From contig RSEH01000068.1 in the NCBI GenBank assembly GCA_006503475.1, positions 1 through 64,000 of the forward strand: a DNA stretch of 64,000 bases. Reading direction: 5' to 3'. Positions 24,210-32,367 of this stretch are shown piece by piece. Numbering within the stretch: position 1 is the first letter of the stretch; every line of letters begins with the position of its first letter. Below the pieces are notes generated by a model. That model was given only the letters and a program-made list of their open reading frames with translations, had not been told where the DNA came from and did no database searches. This DNA comes from Stentor roeselii. Lineage: Eukaryota; Ciliophora; Heterotrichea; Heterotrichida; Stentoridae. A program made the position numbers and the translations under genes.

Positions 24210-26243
24210 TTATTCATGTTTCTTGCTGTATTTATGAATCCCTACACTCAACATGTCCTTATTAATCACTTTTTTCTTTAACTCCTTTACATTTGAGACG
24301 TCATCTTCCATGTCTTCTTCAATTTCTTTAAGTTGTTTCGAGACCGGCATCGATTTCTTATTGAACTTTTCAACTTGTACTTGTTGAACATGACTACTCG
24401 CATTACTATTCATATATCCTTGCCACATGTCAACGTTTTTTCTTGCTTCTGAGTAATGCCCTTGCTTTACAAGTTGAGCAGTGCGATGCTGAACGTTTCT
24501 TGCAAGTACTTCAAAGTCAGCTTCTCGAAGAATTTCTTCTTGATTCTCAGAGATCTCGAAAAGTTGAGTGTCGACCAAGATGCACCTCATTCCGTTCATT
24601 TTGCGATGGTCGACCGTCACTTGAAATGGAACTTTTCCTAAAGCTCGAGCACCTTCTTGGTCTATCACTGTATATTCAAATGTAAATATTGTCTGCTCTG
24701 TCACACTGCCTAATGGCTTTACTAACTGAGTCGGCTTCACTAAATGGGAGGCGTCTTGGTTACGGAAACCTAGAAATTTATGAAGATTTGCTGTTATTTT
24801 TACGTTGCATGCTAGGACCTCTGTGGCTAGGATGTTTGCGAAATCGGTTTGTAAGTTCTGAGGATCGACTTTTGTTAAGTCTCCACCGGTTACTTCGACT
24901 AGTTCACTAAGACAAGAAAGTCTACACTCCTCACTAGCAATAGAAATAACCGAAATCGAAACTCCAAGTTCCTTAGCAACTTCTCCAATCTGAGTATAAA
25001 AAGTCTCAGACGCTTCCACCTCATCTTCAGTTTCAAGACTTCCAAGTCCCACATTAGCAATTCCATCAGTACAAAGTATGACTTTAGCCCCAACTCCAGC
25101 TTGTCCAGCAAGAGTAACAGAAGCAAGCAAGGCAGGTCCAAGAGCAGTGGGTCCATTTTCCTCAAGTTGTAAAAGTCGAGTACATAGCTGATCCTTATTC
25201 TGTCCAATATTCCTCGGCATGATTTCCTGAAACTTTCCCTGAACAGAGTTAACAATTTTCTGATAATCTGTAAGTTTATCTCCAGCGAGACTAATCTGAG
25301 AAAATCCATCTCCAATGACAGTGACTTCTCCATTAAAAGTGACGATTCCGACTTTGCGATTAGGAGTCCCCTGCTGCATTTCAGCGAGTTGGGACTCGAT
25401 AGCGGCTTGTACACATTCAAGCCTCGAGACATAAGTCACGTTTTTCTTCTCTCTCGGGCAATATTGAGGCCCGTCTTGCGGGCCGAACTGTTTTTTCAAG
25501 TCATTCAACTTGTTGGTCTTGAGTCCGAGATTGCCTGAAACAGGTGAAGTGACGCACATGGACCCACTCATATCAATGCAGAAGATAATGGCACGGTCGT
25601 CTTGTTTTTCCACAACCACTTGTTCAGGAGTCTCTAAAACATAGACTAATTTACTTTCTGTCGGAAGTTCCTCGTCTTCCATTTCAACTGGATTTGAAGT
25701 CTCGCAAAACTCACAAAGCCAGACCTGCCCATTTTCAGTCATTTGGATTTTGCTGTAAGAATTAAATATCGCGTTGCAGTTTAAACAAAGAACAGGGTCG
25801 CCTGTCGCTAATTTGTTTTGTTTTGTCAGCTCGTCCATTGAAACTTCTGCTATGTTTGAATCAAGATGGTTGAAATTTGGAACTTGACATGAAATTGGCT
25901 TTGGAACTGGCTGAGGAGGCTTTTTTATTGGAGCCAAGTGTTTCACTGGAAGTTTTTTTTCTTCTTTTATGCTGCGGTTCACGATTTTTACTTTTTTGTT
26001 CTTGAGACTTGCGTTTATACCGGAACCTGGAATGAGAGAGGACATTCCTGATGATGGGAATTGAGGAATTCCAGGATTTGCTAGGTTTAAGTTGCTTGGA
26101 GGCATGAATGGACTTGGAAGGTTAGGAACGTTTTGAATTTTTGGACCGTCTAGGTCCATGGGGATTACTTTCTCTTCTTCTTGAAGCATTGAAACACTTC
26201 TTGGAGCTTTGCTTACGTAAACTTTCTTACTTGCTGATTTCAT
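24210..26243 (-). CDS. Sec23/24-type zinc finger plus von Willebrand A domain protein
   Basis: The frame gives 677 residues. A Pro/Asn-rich low-complexity N-terminus (about 1-140) precedes a four-Cys zinc ribbon (CLNC then CEFC, about 150-180) of the Sec23/Sec24 kind. Next is a vWA domain (about 215-480) with an intact MIDAS start DMSGSM, a conserved T in GPTAL and the distal CTDGIANVG. The C-terminal ~200 residues are a beta-sandwich/helical tail as in this family. The same zinc ribbon plus vWA order occurs in the vWA part of circularly permuted Ras (cpRas1) proteins of Dictyostelium and in many ciliate paralogues; no GTPase motifs occur here. It is probably a metal-dependent adaptor in the cytosol; the partner is unknown. 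The ATG follows CTGATATAATA. Confidence 0.85.
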   Translation of the reverse strand: MKSASKKVYVSKAPRSVSMLQEEEKVIPMDLDGPKIQNVPNLPSPFMPPSNLNLANPGIPQFPSSGMSSLIPGSGINASLKNKKVKIVNRSIKEEKKLPVKHLAPIKKPPQPVPKPISCQVPNFNHLDSNIAEVSMDELTKQNKLATGDPVLCLNCNAIFNSYSKIQMTENGQVWLCEFCETSNPVEMEDEELPTESKLVYVLETPEQVVVEKQDDRAIIFCIDMSGSMCVTSPVSGNLGLKTNKLNDLKKQFGPQDGPQYCPREKKNVTYVSRLECVQAAIESQLAEMQQGTPNRKVGIVTFNGEVTVIGDGFSQISLAGDKLTDYQKIVNSVQGKFQEIMPRNIGQNKDQLCTRLLQLEENGPTALGPALLASVTLAGQAGVGAKVILCTDGIANVGLGSLETEDEVEASETFYTQIGEVAKELGVSISVISIASEECRLSCLSELVEVTGGDLTKVDPQNLQTDFANILATEVLACNVKITANLHKFLGFRNQDASHLVKPTQLVKPLGSVTEQTIFTFEYTVIDQEGARALGKVPFQVTVDHRKMNGMRCILVDTQLFEISENQEEILREADFEVLARNVQHRTAQLVKQGHYSEARKNVDMWQGYMNSNASSHVQQVQVEKFNKKSMPVSKQLKEIEEDMEDDVSNVKELKKKVINKDMLSVGIHKYSKKHE

Positions 26244-26651
26244 TATTATATCAGAAGGGTTAGGGAGGAAATATGTCGATGGAAGGAAATTTTTTTTGGG
26301 GAAAGGGTTTGAAGGGCTTGATAGAAGTTGTTTTTGTTGTTGTTTGGGCTGGATTTTTTTGTTTTTAGTTTTTTACTTGAAGATTTTTGGTGATTTGGGA
26401 ATTTATGATTTAAATTCTTGATATTGTAAAATTTTCAATGTATTTCAAGGAAATTGTACCTAAATTAAATAAATTTCCTTGAAAATATTAACTTCTTGTA
26501 ATTTTTACTTGTTTACTTGAAGATTTTTAGTGATTTGAGATTTTATGAATTCTTTATATTCTAAAATTTTCAATGATTTTAAGAAATCCTTACTAAATTA
26601 AATAAACATCTAACAAAAACTATCTTCTCAGAACTTAACCTTATTAACATG
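26244..26651. other. Upstream region of the vWA gene with diverged duplication
   Basis: These 408 bp hold no coding frame. Next to the vWA start the + strand is G-rich and contains GGGTTAGGG at 26257-26265, 14 bp from the ATG. Further out are two diverged copies of a roughly 100-bp AT-rich segment (26373-26475 and 26513-26607). Confidence 0.6.
26373..26607. repeat. Two-copy diverged direct repeat, ~140-bp period
   Basis: TTACTTGAAGATTTTT starts at 26373 and again at 26513. Matching blocks follow in the same order: GTGATTTG, TAAAATTTTCAATG and CTAAATTAAATAAA. The copies are clearly diverged and non-coding, so this is an old local duplication. Confidence 0.75.
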
Positions 26652-27494
26652 CTAAGAAATCGCATTTTCAATCAACTCATTCGATAAAATATCATTCAAC
26701 TTAATGACATTCTCATACTCTCTTTTAATCACACTAACCTCATCAGCAATCTGTTGTATCGAGCTTTCAAAAGTCTGTTCAATCTCATCCAGACTTCTAA
26801 GTGCCACAAGTTGTTCCTTTTCAGTTTTAATTAAACTGATCTTGCTTTGCAAAGCGATGATTTTAGTATGCAATTCATACAACTTGCAATTCTTCGAATT
26901 TTCTGCGATTTTTTCAATTCTTTCAAGTCGTCTGATGCAGTTAATCAAAGAGCTGTTAAGAGTTTTTCTTGGTGTCTTATCAACTCGATGACGATTTTTA
27001 TGTACCAGTGAAGTTTCAATCATTTTCATTGAAAACCTTCTGGTAAATTCAGCTCTTCTGATTTTCACTTCAAGTTCCTGATTCTGCCTCTCTAAAGCGT
27101 TTTTTTCCTCTAAAAGCTTATTCAGTCTATTATGATCCTGAAGGAAAAGCATTTCTTCCAACATTAAAAGATTCAGCTCACCTTTCAACAATTCCAGAGA
27201 ATTTTCAAGTTTTTTCTCAAGTTCCTTCACTTGAACCACATCTTTCCGATCCTGTACCTTTGTAGAGATCTCAGAATAAACCCTTTGCAAGTCTTTAAGT
27301 CTTTTCGTGTTTTTTATTTTCATGATTTTTGTTTCTGTGATGTTTTGAGCACTTGGAAGCTTTTGTTTCTCGATTTTCAGCATTTTGAAATGAGCGATTT
27401 GGTATTGGTACATGCTTTTCCGCTTTCCTTCTTCTTTAGTCACACGGTCGAACTCGATGAAACCTTCTGCTCCTCGACTGCATAAGGATCCCAT
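26652..27494 (-). CDS. Myristoylated coiled-coil protein
   Basis: The frame gives 280 residues. The N-terminus MGSLCSRG has Gly2, Ser6 and a Cys at position 5, a good dual myristoylation/palmitoylation signal that would anchor the protein to membrane. The rest is almost wholly helical coiled coil (about 35-150 and 185-275), rich in K/E/L heptads, with a basic Arg-rich break near RRAEFTRRFSM. I recognise no family. The start is the ATG at 27492-27494 preceded by GTAATCTTTA; the divergent neighbour begins 44 bp away. Confidence 0.75.
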   Translation of the reverse strand: MGSLCSRGAEGFIEFDRVTKEEGKRKSMYQYQIAHFKMLKIEKQKLPSAQNITETKIMKIKNTKRLKDLQRVYSEISTKVQDRKDVVQVKELEKKLENSLELLKGELNLLMLEEMLFLQDHNRLNKLLEEKNALERQNQELEVKIRRAEFTRRFSMKMIETSLVHKNRHRVDKTPRKTLNSSLINCIRRLERIEKIAENSKNCKLYELHTKIIALQSKISLIKTEKEQLVALRSLDEIEQTFESSIQQIADEVSVIKREYENVIKLNDILSNELIENAIS

Positions 27495-27538
27495 TAAAGA
27501 TTACATGAGGAATAACAGGGATTTTAACAGTTTGATTA

Positions 27539-27907
27539 ATGGAGTTTGAATTAGTTGAGGGACTCGTCGTTAGAGAAGAGGAAAGGATTGTACAGGCTCG
27601 GTTGTGCCCTAAGCGGTCAAGATATAAGTTTCCTGAAGAAGTCCAGGTACCTGTTGTTAGGAGGCAGTTTTTTGTTGTTGCTGATTCTATTGAGGAGAAG
27701 TTAAGGAAGTGTAAGGAAATTTGTCGCAAGGGAAGGTCTTCTAGGGTGCAAAAAAATTTCATGTATTTTGAAACTCTTCCTAGGAATGTTCGCGATATTT
27801 CAGCGCGAACAGATCATCTTGTTTCAACCCTAGAGAAAGTATCAGAGACCTTTTCAATTCTCAGTAGTTCAAAAAACCCAAAATTAAAGAACTATTCCTA
27901 TTATTAG
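27539..27907 (+). CDS. Small unrecognised protein (122 aa)
   Basis: The ATG follows TTTGATTA, and the frame runs to TAG exactly one base before the stop of the next, convergent gene. The translation is Arg/Val-rich with a short predicted helix near the C-terminus (DHLVSTLEKVSETFSIL). It shows no membrane span, signal peptide or known motif. An opposite-strand frame over the first half (27436-27762) is shorter in usable length and overlaps the start of the neighbouring coiled-coil gene, so I prefer this one. The start is 44 bp from the divergent myristoylated coiled-coil gene. Confidence 0.65.
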   Translation: MEFELVEGLVVREEERIVQARLCPKRSRYKFPEEVQVPVVRRQFFVVADSIEEKLRKCKEICRKGRSSRVQKNFMYFETLPRNVRDISARTDHLVSTLEKVSETFSILSSSKNPKLKNYSYY

Positions 27908-28345
27908 CTATTTTCTATTTTTCTTCTCTTCAATATAGTCATAAATTATCCTAATATGAAAAGTAGGTACATAAGATGAAGCAGCAAACATCTCAAGTTT
28001 CTTTAAATTTTCACCTTCTACATACTTATCTAATATCTCATAATCTCTTTGATCTTCTTTCTTCCCAGTCCACCTCAAAAAAGGGAAAGTAAAAAAAGGA
28101 TAAATAAAAAGGAATGCGAAACTCTGAGATAAAGTATTATTATAAATCCAATAAATAGGAGTTCCAAGTAAAGCAAAACTAAAAATCGAGCTAATAAAAT
28201 TAAATCCAATTTTCCTTCTAAGAGCTTTTGTATCATGTTCATTGAGGAGTTTATTGCGTATCACAAAGTTCTTGAATCTAAATAAAGATTTATCATACGT
28301 TGGAGCGAAGCGAGACTTGGAAGCAAAAGTTTTAAGAAAAGTCAT
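27908..28345 (-). CDS. Small two-span membrane protein (145 aa)
   Basis: The ATG is preceded by TTTATAATAAAA. A basic, possibly mitochondrial-targeting-like N-terminus (MTFLKTFASKSRFAP, followed by KSLFRFKNFVIRNKL) precedes two hydrophobic spans, about residues 48-68 and 73-90 (FISSIFSFALLGTPIYWIY; FAFLFIYPFFTFPFLRW). The C-terminus is charged. A mitochondrial inner-membrane protein is a reasonable guess, not shown. The gene lies between a convergent neighbour (stop codons touch) and an upstream same-strand gene ending 24 bp away. Confidence 0.72.
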   Translation of the reverse strand: MTFLKTFASKSRFAPTYDKSLFRFKNFVIRNKLLNEHDTKALRRKIGFNFISSIFSFALLGTPIYWIYNNTLSQSFAFLFIYPFFTFPFLRWTGKKEDQRDYEILDKYVEGENLKKLEMFAASSYVPTFHIRIIYDYIEEKKNRK

Positions 28346-28369
28346 TTTTATTATAAACTATGATTAAAA

Positions 28370-29980
28370 TTATTTAAAGATAATGATTATCAAAAACACC
28401 ACTAACAAGTAAATTGATAACTTTTGTAATGTCAACAGGTTTGATGTGACGAATTCTTGTTTATGAATAGATTTTATTGATTTTTGTCTTGGTTTAAATG
28501 AACGACTGTGGAATTGACTGGTTAGCTTCGATGTGGGAGAGTAAAGACTGGAGATACGGTCACTTGTTGACAGGACTGAAGAGATTTCTTCCTCTAATGC
28601 TGAGATGTTGCTCGTGTTGATAAGAGTTTGGGCCTTAGTTGCTTTGATATCTGATTCAAGTCTCTTAATTTCATTTTGAACCCTTTTAATATCATCTTCA
28701 TAAGACCTGCACTTTTTCTGAATATTCTCGTTTTGGGCTTCGATCCAACAATACTTCAAAGAAATCTCAGTGTTTTCAGGTTTAAGTTCAGAAAGTTCAT
28801 GCTTTATTGTCTGATTAAGATTCTCGATTTTTTCATTCTCCAACGAAAGCTCTTCATTTTCCTTCTTCTTCTCATCTAAAACTTTTTTTTTATCCTCATA
28901 TCTTCGAGTTTTTTCCAGGTTTTCTTCTTTCATTTTTTCCAGGATCTTTGAAATATTGTTTTTATTTCCTCCCAACATATGCAATTCTTTTTCCTTTTCT
29001 TCAAAGTCAGGAAGTAAGACCTGAGAATAAGTCTTCGAGCTTTTCTTGATTTTTCTTTCATATTCTGAGTGTTTTTTTCTATGAAAGTCAGAAGTCACCT
29101 CAGTTTGCTTTACTTCTTCTTCAAGAGCCACGTGTTTCTGAGTCAAAGTTTTGTTGACTTCCTTTTTTTGCTGTAGTTCTCGTCTTTTTTTAGTGATTTC
29201 TTCTTTAAGCTGGTCAATTTGTTTCACTTCTTTTTTACTCACATCGCTGATGAAGAACTTGACGTCGCTTTTAACTTCTAAGTCTTCTTCAAATTTCAAG
29301 TCTTTGACTACTTCTCCGATGACTTCCTGAAAAATTCGTTTTGCGGGGTTTATTTCAGGGTGAGTCTTTTTTTCTTGATTTTCGGTTTTTTTCGCTGGAT
29401 TCGGAGTTTGAAAGTTGGAATCGATTACAAAAGGTGAAGCGTTTAGGTCTGATATTGGAGAAAGGAGAAAAAGAGGCCGTTTTATGCTGGATTCAGGAGA
29501 TTCTTGGGTTTTTTCAATGGGCTTTTGATTGGAGTTGAGTGGTTTTAAGAAATTTGGGGTAATTAGAGGGTTGGGACTTTTGAATATGCTGCTGGGAAGG
29601 TCGAATTTAGTGAAATCTGACTTTTTTTCTTGAATTGAAGGGTTTTTTATGATTGGCTTTTTACCGCTGGGTCCTTTGGAGGGACTTTTTGTTAGGATTC
29701 CAAGGTTGAATTGACGATCTTGCTTTGGGTCTTTATCTGAAGATAAGGGACTCTCGGTTTCTGCATTTGGGTGAGTTGATGATGGAGTTTTTATTGAGTT
29801 TAACACCTTGAGTGCCTCTTCGCTTTTCGCGGGGGTCACTTTAAGGGTGGATATGCTTGCTGGAATAGCAAATTTCATTTTTTCAGATGAAATTTTCTCT
29901 GATTCAGTATTTGCTTTTAGAGAGATCGAAGAAGGATTTTTGAATTGAGTGTTTTGATTGCTCTGAAGGGGGAACGACAT
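28370..29980 (-). CDS. Tail-anchored coiled-coil protein
   Basis: The frame gives 536 residues. The first ~220 residues are disordered, Ser/Pro/Lys-rich, with repeated FxxPxxxxTPxFLKP-like patches that look like phosphorylation or short-motif sites. About residues 235-480 form a long coiled coil (E/K/L heptads). A single strongly hydrophobic segment ends the protein (KLSIYLLVVFLIIIIFK), which predicts a C-terminal tail anchor in the ER, nuclear envelope or mitochondrial outer membrane with the coiled coil in the cytosol. This layout fits a membrane tether or nuclear-envelope linker; no family motif identifies it. The ATG follows AATTTATAA. Confidence 0.78.
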   Translation of the reverse strand: MSFPLQSNQNTQFKNPSSISLKANTESEKISSEKMKFAIPASISTLKVTPAKSEEALKVLNSIKTPSSTHPNAETESPLSSDKDPKQDRQFNLGILTKSPSKGPSGKKPIIKNPSIQEKKSDFTKFDLPSSIFKSPNPLITPNFLKPLNSNQKPIEKTQESPESSIKRPLFLLSPISDLNASPFVIDSNFQTPNPAKKTENQEKKTHPEINPAKRIFQEVIGEVVKDLKFEEDLEVKSDVKFFISDVSKKEVKQIDQLKEEITKKRRELQQKKEVNKTLTQKHVALEEEVKQTEVTSDFHRKKHSEYERKIKKSSKTYSQVLLPDFEEKEKELHMLGGNKNNISKILEKMKEENLEKTRRYEDKKKVLDEKKKENEELSLENEKIENLNQTIKHELSELKPENTEISLKYCWIEAQNENIQKKCRSYEDDIKRVQNEIKRLESDIKATKAQTLINTSNISALEEEISSVLSTSDRISSLYSPTSKLTSQFHSRSFKPRQKSIKSIHKQEFVTSNLLTLQKLSIYLLVVFLIIIIFK

Positions 29981-30373
29981 TTATAAATTATATTAGAGTA
30001 CTTTGATAAAATTTGTGGTAATCTCATGTATGCTTATTATATCTAGTCTCTAAATTTTTCATTCTTTCTTTATAAATAATTTAAGTTGCAATTTAACTTC
30101 AAAAAATTATCAAAGATTTTAAATAATCATAATCCTAAATGAATTATTATTTCATATGCTGTGTATCAGTATTTATTCACTTTTATGTTTAATCTTTATA
30201 TATACAGCTCGATTGACTTAGATTGATGAAATAAGATATAAGGATTAAGAAAGATGATTTAGTCAAGACCTTAGTTATAAAAAAATTATATTTTTCCATC
30301 CATTATGAATCATTTGATGAAGAGTATTCAAATTTGGAATGATTTGTACAGTTACTAGCTTTGTAATATATAA
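29981..30373. other. Divergent intergenic region
   Basis: This 393-bp AT-rich region separates the tail-anchored coiled-coil gene (-) from the Tctex1 gene (+). TATAA-like sequences abut both ATGs (AATTTATAA and ATATATAA). Nothing else is recognisable. Confidence 0.5.
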
Positions 30374-30754
30374 ATGGCCGGAGCCATGGATAACGCAGGT
30401 AACCAACACTACCGAATTGAACCAAGAGATGATGAGAGGTTTTACCCATCAGCAGTCCGAAGAATAGCAACCGAAGTACTAAACGAGAAATTACAAGGAG
30501 TTTCTTATGATGATAAACTTGCCCAAGCATTGGCGCTCGAAATCAGTAACGTGGTGAAAATGAAATGTAAAGGTTTAAAAATGCCTCGGTACAAAATCGT
30601 AGTTCAAACCTTCATAGGTGAGAACCAAAACCAAGGCCTTCGAGTAACATCGAAGTGTTTATGGAATGCGAAATTTGATAATTATGCTTCAGCTACTTTT
30701 CTAGCAGGCAACTTATGGGCAGTGGTGATGGTCTTCGGGTCTTACTTTGAATAA
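30374..30754 (+). CDS. Tctex1-type dynein light chain
   Basis: The frame gives 126 residues, the full family length. Hallmarks of the Tctex1/DYNLT2 (TCTEX1D) branch are a basic R-F-Y-P-S-A-V start, the helix of about residues 30-65, and the beta strands PRYKIVVQTFIGENQNQG, SKCLWNA and the closing AVVMVFGSYFE. These proteins dimerise and link dynein intermediate chains to cargo in axonemal or intraflagellar-transport dyneins. The ATG directly follows TAATATATAA; an internal Met five codons on is less likely the start. A second member of the same branch lies at 60700-61089, so the window holds two. The next gene is convergent, 42 bp away. Confidence 0.93.
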   Translation: MAGAMDNAGNQHYRIEPRDDERFYPSAVRRIATEVLNEKLQGVSYDDKLAQALALEISNVVKMKCKGLKMPRYKIVVQTFIGENQNQGLRVTSKCLWNAKFDNYASATFLAGNLWAVVMVFGSYFE

Positions 30755-30796
30755 GTTATTAGATTTAAATACCAGACACTCATTATTAGTTTAAAA

Positions 30797-32359
30797 TTAA
30801 TCGTTTTCAGAATCCCATTCTTCATCAAGCACTTGATTGTTTTCAGCGTTTTCCTCTTCCATCGCAAGTCGGACGTACTCGTTCAAGGCGAACCTGTCCC
30901 AATCTGAGAAGTCAGGATTGTCGCTTATTTCCTTTTTCACTGAAAAAGGGTCTCTTTGTTCGTAGTTAAGAAACTTGTTTAAGTTGACCAGTGCATTGAA
31001 GAAAATGCCTGAAATTGTCTTTTTGGCTAGAAAGTCTTCTATTGTGAATTGGGTCTTTGACTTTGGGTTCAACATGTCAGTCATTTGGCAGACTATGTCT
31101 TTGAATGGAACCATTTCTTGGTTTAAGTATTCGAGTCTTCTTAGCTGCTCTTCGTAGAAATACTCCATTTCGTATGGAGTGATTATACCGTTGTTGTCCA
31201 GGTCTATTACTTTGAACCAGTAATGGAGAGATCTGACTGAGGTTTTGTCTTCTTCGCTTAGCATGAACCAGATAAAGTCATCATATCCCATTTTATCCTT
31301 TTCTTTGCAAGTAAACTTCCGAGGAGCCTGTTCAAAAATCCTATCATTAGCCTTTCTAGACAAAGTATGCCCCTCATATCTTGAAAAGTCATCTTTATCA
31401 ATAATAAAATCATGATCAGTATCAATTTCCCAGAACCTACAATAAAGAACATAAAAATGTTCATAAGAAAAGTAGTCCCTGATCTTATTAATATCCTCCT
31501 CCTCCTCAAGAATCAAGCAAACCTGAAAGAAGTTGCTTCTCTTAAGTTCCCTCAAAGAAATCCTTCCATCATCATTCAAATCAACCGTATAAAAGATCCT
31601 TTCAATGACACTATCAGCATATCGATCCTGAAACTCAGGAGTAGCCTTCAAAAAATCAAGTCCAGGATGAATTTCCATCAAAACATTCATCATAAAGTGA
31701 AAATCCTCTCTTTCAATAAAACTTTTCCCATTCTTCTTAACCAAAAAGAAAAACCTTTCAACAGGACTTTTATTTTCCAGTTCTTTTTTCCAGAACCTTA
31801 AAAACTGAGTCTTAGAAAGACTATCTCCTCCTCCAGCAGCAGTGAAAAGTTTAAACTTCATAAACTTCGGAAGTCCACAAAGCTGAGAAACCAAATTTTC
31901 AAACTCATTGACTCTAACACTTTCCTTCAAAAACACAGAATTAATAATCCTGCTGTTTTTTTCAGCTAAAGCAGAATCAACTGGTTTTCCTTGAGGAAAG
32001 TAAAACTGAGGGACTTTCGAACCATTATTCAAGTTTTTGACAGAGTTCGAAGGTCGAGTCTGGACAAAAGTGTCATTTTGACTCAGGTGGACATGAGTCG
32101 TTGACAGTCTGTCAGAAGAAGTGTGAGGAGACAAAGACGGCCTTTTAGGTGATCCAGAAATAGGAGACCCAGGAGAATACTTCGAAAACAACGCTGGAGG
32201 AGGAGTCATTTGAGGACTTTCCAACTTACAGTCATCTAAAAGCTTTTGAACCATGATCTTGGTGGAAGGCAAAGCGAGCCACCTGGAAAAGTTTTCATCT
32301 ATTTTGTTCTTCGCCAGTTCATATCGCAGATTATCTTTCGGTCTCAAAGGAATTTCCAT
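30797..32359 (-). CDS. PPP2R3: PP2A regulatory subunit B'' (EF-hand type)
   Basis: The frame gives 520 residues. The order matches the B''/PR72 family: a Ser/Pro-rich N-terminus, the signature PQFYFPQGKP near residue 110, then an elongated EF-hand array with loops DLNDDGRISLRE, DTDHDFIIDKDD and DLDNNGIITPYE (about 265-440). The first and third loops keep good calcium ligands. B'' subunits recruit the PP2A scaffold-catalytic core to targets under Ca2+ control; the family acts at centrosomes and in ciliates plausibly at basal bodies (inference). The ATG lies only 8 bp after the DPP3 stop codon on the same strand (TTCTTTAT on the + strand), so any separate promoter must reach into DPP3. Confidence 0.92.
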   Translation of the reverse strand: MEIPLRPKDNLRYELAKNKIDENFSRWLALPSTKIMVQKLLDDCKLESPQMTPPPALFSKYSPGSPISGSPKRPSLSPHTSSDRLSTTHVHLSQNDTFVQTRPSNSVKNLNNGSKVPQFYFPQGKPVDSALAEKNSRIINSVFLKESVRVNEFENLVSQLCGLPKFMKFKLFTAAGGGDSLSKTQFLRFWKKELENKSPVERFFFLVKKNGKSFIEREDFHFMMNVLMEIHPGLDFLKATPEFQDRYADSVIERIFYTVDLNDDGRISLRELKRSNFFQVCLILEEEEDINKIRDYFSYEHFYVLYCRFWEIDTDHDFIIDKDDFSRYEGHTLSRKANDRIFEQAPRKFTCKEKDKMGYDDFIWFMLSEEDKTSVRSLHYWFKVIDLDNNGIITPYEMEYFYEEQLRRLEYLNQEMVPFKDIVCQMTDMLNPKSKTQFTIEDFLAKKTISGIFFNALVNLNKFLNYEQRDPFSVKKEISDNPDFSDWDRFALNEYVRLAMEEENAENNQVLDEEWDSEND

Positions 32360-32367
32360 TTCTTTAT

